Source of the DNA: Flavobacterium foetidum
Lineage (GTDB): Bacteria > Bacteroidota > Bacteroidia > Flavobacteriales > Flavobacteriaceae
Assembly: GCF_004634245.1 (NCBI RefSeq)
Contig: NZ_SJTF01000007.1
Coordinates: forward strand, 186,001-250,000
DNA: 64,000 nt
Reading direction: 5' to 3'
The notes beneath the pieces are model-generated. The model ran no database searches and was not told the DNA's origin. It saw nothing but the letters and a program-made list of their open reading frames with translations. The translations under genes and the position numbers were made by a program. Below, piece by piece: positions 60,491-64,000 of this stretch (its first letter is position 1; each line of letters opens with the position of its first letter).

Positions 60491-62950
60491 TTACTTAATA
60501 AAGAAATTAATAGTTCTGCTCATAGAATCCCCGTCTGCATCTTTTACGGTTATTACAAATGATGCAAAACCTTTATCTGAAGCTGTGAATTGAATTTCTT
60601 TTCCGTTTAAACTCGCTTTTCCGTTTTTTACCTCAGAGAAAGTATAAACTGGTTTGTTTTCAAAACCTTTGAAATAATCTGCTACGTTTAAAACTTTTTT
60701 ATCTTTTAAATTGATAAAAAAATGAGGCTGCGCCAACCAATCTAAATAATTATCCAATTGCGTAAATCCGTCTTTATCAACATCTGAATTGGCATCTGAA
60801 AAATCTCCGGCCGGTGAATTTTCATTTAAACCGAAAGCTTTTTCCCACCAGTTTGGTAATCCGTCATGGTCGGTATCCCAATCAGAAGGACGAGTTTCTG
60901 AAACAAAGTTTGGCCATCCTCCTGCATCTTGTTCGTTATCAATCATGCCGCCTAAACCGCTTTTGCTTCCTTTATAAGTGAAAGTTCCCTTTAAAGTTTC
61001 ATTAATAATTCGATTATCATGTTTGTCAAAAAACGGCTGATTTGCTCCAACATCTGAAAGTACGTTTTTATAAGCTCCTTTAGCCGATTGCGTATTCACA
61101 TAAGAAGGGAAAAACGGCTTGTCTACGAAAGTTTCATATTCTACTTTTTCTCTATTTGTTACAGTCGATTTTCTTCCTTTATCCTGAGATTTCTCATCAA
61201 AATAACCCGGCATAACATTTCCATCAAAATAATAACGTTGCATTCCTTTTCCAACACCTTCGTGCTGTGCATTTAACGCTACAAAAATTCCAGTTGAAGC
61301 CCCCGGCTTATAATAATTATTGACAAAATTTACCTCGTTTGCACCACCGTCAGTTGTTCTTTTTCCCCAGTTGTAAACCACATTATTAGTAATATCCAAT
61401 CTACCGGTATAAAATCCGTCTCCGCTTAGACCACCGCCAATACTCCAGTTTCTTCCATAATTATGAGCCAATAAATTGTGATGAAAACTTCCAATATCTC
61501 CTCCGATTGTCGCGGCGTAACCGTGCATTTTTCCTGCTTCGTATTTATCATGTCCCGCAACATTTAAAGCTTCTGAAATTAAAGTTCGTTGCAGCGTAAT
61601 ATGATGCGCGCCACGTGAACTAAACGATTCGTCAATCGTCCAGCTTATCGAACAATGGTCAATAATACTATAATCTGCACCCGTTAAGCCCATTCCGTCA
61701 AAAGTAGTTCCGCCTCCAATTCTTACTTTCAAAAATCGAATCACGCCATCATTGCCAGTCAATCCAATTGGCGCTCTGCTGATTGTAATTCCCTCTCCGG
61801 GAGCGGTCTGCCCTGCGATGGTAATATAAGGCTGATTTACAACCAATCTTGAAGCCAGCTTAATATTTCCCGAAACATTAAAAACAATCGTTCTAGGTCC
61901 AATTTCCTGATTTATTGCATCACGCAAACTTCCTGGTCCGTCATCATTTAAATTCGTAACTTCAATTACTTTTCCGCCACGACCTCCAACGGCATAACGT
62001 CCGTAACCTTCAGCGCCTGGAAACGCCAATTGAGCAGGTTTAAACGACCAAACGTTTCCTAAAGTCACTTCTCCATTATTATCCACTTCATCCACTCTCC
62101 AGTAATACGTTGAACCGCTGTATAAGTCAGAAACGGCAAAGCTTTTATCGGTCTGTTTTCCTTTAAATTCTTTTGAAGATTCTGTTGCTCTTTCTACCGC
62201 ATTTTTATCTGTACCAAAATAAACTTTATGACCCACTACATTTTTTGGAGCATCCCATTTTAAAAGCACATTTTTAGTCACTTCGACATGTTCGTCTCTA
62301 TTTTTTGGTTCTGGAGAGCGGGCTTGATTCATCAAGTTTGGCGTATCGAGTTCAAAACCATTAATAACAATCTGTTTTACAATATCAGGGTTTGTAGCTG
62401 AATCAATTTCAAAGCGAATCACCGCATCTTTTCCTTTTTCAGCATTAAAATTAATGTAAGCCATTGCTGCATCTACTTTTGCATTGGCTCGCTGACTAGC
62501 ATTTACCGTTTGCTGCAATTTCCCGTTTACAAAGATTTTGATTGGAGAAAAAGTTTTTCCTGTAATCACATCAAAAGCGTTATGAAAAGTCAAAAGTGTG
62601 TGTTTTCCTTCTTTTAAACCACTGATTTTCAATTCTAAATCCTCAGCAGTAACCAAACCGTCGCTCCCTAATCTATTGTAATAAGGAGCACTCATACCGA
62701 CTTTATACCACTTTGAAGTAAAGTTTCCTTTTAATTTAAAAGTTACTCCATTGAAGGTTTTCTGGTCTTCTTTATTTTCATTGATAACCCACGAATCGTA
62801 ACTTGGGTCATGAACTTCTTCTAATCTTCTTTGAAAAAAGTCAAAATCGACTTTTACTATTTGTTTATCAGTATTTTGCACTGATTGCGCTTGTCCGTTT
62901 GTGGTCAAAAATAGGGACAAAACAGCGCCACTTATTAATTTCTTAATCAT
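60491..62950 (-). CDS. PL1-type pectate lyase with N-terminal accessory domains
   Basis: This 819-residue protein has a signal peptide ending TNGQAQ. Residues ~30-205 form a carbohydrate-binding-like beta domain, then a Fn3-like domain (~215-310, VLLKWDAPKNVVGHKVYFGTD). The PL1 beta helix (~313-620) starts at FPGAEGYGRYAVGGRGGKVIEV, with NDDGPGSLRDAIN, IAGQTAPGEGITI, DHCSISWTIDESFS and NNYYKPG. A calcium-motif tail (DTDHDGLPNWWEKAFGLNEN, VDKDGFTQLDNYLDWL) and a final beta domain follow. It is related to copies 1 and 2 in its core only, so it likely has a different substrate range. It is separated by 14 bp from the upstream partial gene. Confidence 0.85.
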   Translation of the reverse strand: MIKKLISGAVLSLFLTTNGQAQSVQNTDKQIVKVDFDFFQRRLEEVHDPSYDSWVINENKEDQKTFNGVTFKLKGNFTSKWYKVGMSAPYYNRLGSDGLVTAEDLELKISGLKEGKHTLLTFHNAFDVITGKTFSPIKIFVNGKLQQTVNASQRANAKVDAAMAYINFNAEKGKDAVIRFEIDSATNPDIVKQIVINGFELDTPNLMNQARSPEPKNRDEHVEVTKNVLLKWDAPKNVVGHKVYFGTDKNAVERATESSKEFKGKQTDKSFAVSDLYSGSTYYWRVDEVDNNGEVTLGNVWSFKPAQLAFPGAEGYGRYAVGGRGGKVIEVTNLNDDGPGSLRDAINQEIGPRTIVFNVSGNIKLASRLVVNQPYITIAGQTAPGEGITISRAPIGLTGNDGVIRFLKVRIGGGTTFDGMGLTGADYSIIDHCSISWTIDESFSSRGAHHITLQRTLISEALNVAGHDKYEAGKMHGYAATIGGDIGSFHHNLLAHNYGRNWSIGGGLSGDGFYTGRLDITNNVVYNWGKRTTDGGANEVNFVNNYYKPGASTGIFVALNAQHEGVGKGMQRYYFDGNVMPGYFDEKSQDKGRKSTVTNREKVEYETFVDKPFFPSYVNTQSAKGAYKNVLSDVGANQPFFDKHDNRIINETLKGTFTYKGSKSGLGGMIDNEQDAGGWPNFVSETRPSDWDTDHDGLPNWWEKAFGLNENSPAGDFSDANSDVDKDGFTQLDNYLDWLAQPHFFINLKDKKVLNVADYFKGFENKPVYTFSEVKNGKASLNGKEIQFTASDKGFASFVITVKDADGDSMSRTINFFIK

Positions 62951-62964
62951 TTTGATTGTAATAG

Positions 62965-64000
62965 TTAGTTTAATTTCGTTTTCTCTGCTTCAGATTTCCC
63001 AAGCAGATTTATAATATCTTTTTTTCTTTCTTCTGGAATTACTTTCAAAACCTTCAACTCTCCGTTTAGGAGTTCAGCTTCAATTGTAGTATTTTGTTTA
63101 GCATGCAATTTAAAATGAACATTCCATTCTTTCGGCCACGCAGAGAAAAGATAAATTTTTCCGTCTGCTTCCTGCAAAAGCATTTCCTGCATGCCAATCA
63201 TTCCCGAACCTCCCCAATTATGGTCGGGAACCCAGTCAAATCCCGGTCCCCAAAATGCTGGAAAACGTCTTTCTGAATTCGCCATTTTCATTGTATTGTA
63301 TTTTACAGCTTCATCTGTCAATCCTAAACGAGCAGAGAAAATGTTGTCTTGTTTCCAGCCTACGTGGCTTCTGAATTTTAAAGCATCAGCGTCGTATTTC
63401 CATGTATTCAAAGCCGTTTCTAAATCCGGTTTTCCGATGCCGTAAATTCCCCACGGATAAACAGGATACAATTGCGGAACTTCGGTATTATTAACCCGTT
63501 CCCATGTTTTGGCAGGCAATAAAACTTTATGATTTTCGTTTTGTCCGAAATTCAAAGGCGGAATCCGATTTTGAAATCCTTTTAAATATTCCACATCTTC
63601 TTTAGATAGCTGATTTGCCGAAAGGTTTAAAAGGTTTTCTGTAATTACCTGTAAAGCCGAAATCGTGCTGTTTGCATTATTAGCCATTTTATAAGTTTCT
63701 GCTCCCGAACCCGGATATAAAACTAATTTACCATTTCCGTCTAAAGCTTTTCTTCCACGTTGCTTGGCCAAATATTGATAATGTTCATCAAAAAAACGCA
63801 GACAACTAATGATGAATGGATTGTATTTCTGAATATCTTCTCCAGCATATTCTTTCTGCTGCAACATCATTTGACAGAATTCCAAAACCGTATCCCATTC
63901 GTATTCGAGCCATGCATTGTATTCCATTCCTGGGTCATACTCTGCTGGACGTTTCCATTCATATTCAGCAGGATTTGGCAGACCGAAATTTTCTAATTGT
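62965..64000 (-). CDS. Six-hairpin glycoside hydrolase C-terminal part (DUF5703/GH95-like), cut by window edge
   Basis: The frame is open through the right edge, and the first Met at 63927 is internal, since the frame is open for 24 more codons upstream. The 345 visible residues show alpha/alpha-barrel features (EYNAWLEYEWDTVLEFCQMMLQ, NPFIISCLRFFDEHY) and a C-terminal segment parallel to GH95 (DHNWGGSGMIGMQEMLLQEADGKIYLFSAWPKEWNVHFKL). This suggests a DUF5703-type hydrolase. The missing N-terminus should hold the sugar-binding domain and signal peptide. It is the first visible gene of the GH127/CE8 operon and implies the locus continues. Confidence 0.6.
   Translation of the reverse strand, partial: QLENFGLPNPAEYEWKRPAEYDPGMEYNAWLEYEWDTVLEFCQMMLQQKEYAGEDIQKYNPFIISCLRFFDEHYQYLAKQRGRKALDGNGKLVLYPGSGAETYKMANNANSTISALQVITENLLNLSANQLSKEDVEYLKGFQNRIPPLNFGQNENHKVLLPAKTWERVNNTEVPQLYPVYPWGIYGIGKPDLETALNTWKYDADALKFRSHVGWKQDNIFSARLGLTDEAVKYNTMKMANSERRFPAFWGPGFDWVPDHNWGGSGMIGMQEMLLQEADGKIYLFSAWPKEWNVHFKLHAKQNTTIEAELLNGELKVLKVIPEERKKDIINLLGKSEAEKTKLN

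Overview
The DNA is AT-rich and dense with genes. Its proteins include SusC/SusD pairs, a giant SprB-repeat protein with a type IX secretion (T9SS) C-terminal signal, outer-membrane barrels and Bacteroidota-type lipoproteins. This points to a Flavobacterium or a close relative (phylum Bacteroidota). Intergenic regions carry many small palindromic repeat families, which also fits Flavobacterium. No tRNA, rRNA, CRISPR array or insertion sequence was seen.

Region 1 (1-11,108, + strand) is a surface module. It holds three tandem phage-tail-collar (MdpB-like) proteins, the first cut by the window edge. A strong terminator follows. Next come a signal-less type 1 periplasmic-binding-fold protein and a formyltransferase-fold protein that overlap by ATGA, then a 2,246-residue secreted protein with about 13 SprB repeats, and an outer-membrane beta-barrel protein. 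A bidirectional terminator near 11.15 kb separates this module from the next.

Region 2 (11,282-64,000, all - strand) is one very large pectin polysaccharide-utilisation locus that continues past the right edge. It holds a SusC/SusD transporter pair and three secreted PL1-type pectate lyases. It also holds a CE8 pectin methylesterase, a GH28 polygalacturonase and a DUF3826 protein. The side-chain enzymes are two GH2, two GH78 rhamnosidases, GH95, GH127, GH43, GH140 (apiosidase type), a GH138-like alpha-galacturonidase, a GH33-like beta-propeller and an AXE1-like esterase. Several uncharacterised enzymes are present: a beta-helix plus TIM-barrel protein, a larger propeller, and two six-hairpin proteins. 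GH140, GH138-like, GH95, GH127 and GH33-like together recall rhamnogalacturonan-II breakdown, while PL1, CE8, GH28 and GH78 fit homogalacturonan and RG-I backbones. A likely scheme has PL1 and CE8 open the backbone at the surface, SusCD import oligosaccharides, and periplasmic exo-enzymes strip side chains. Apart from a terminal-domain-free DinD/BRO-type gene, which looks like an insertion, no regulator is in the window, so the controlling sensor lies elsewhere.

Region 3 is the set of intergenic elements. Nearly every gap in the pectin locus, and almost none in region 1, carries one or more members of at least eight inverted-repeat families. One of them has been read through as the C-terminus of a GH78 enzyme. 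Three longer elements look like structured RNAs. The 877-bp gap upstream of susC holds a LacI-type palindrome, repeated GAAGCAGGA sites and a terminator.
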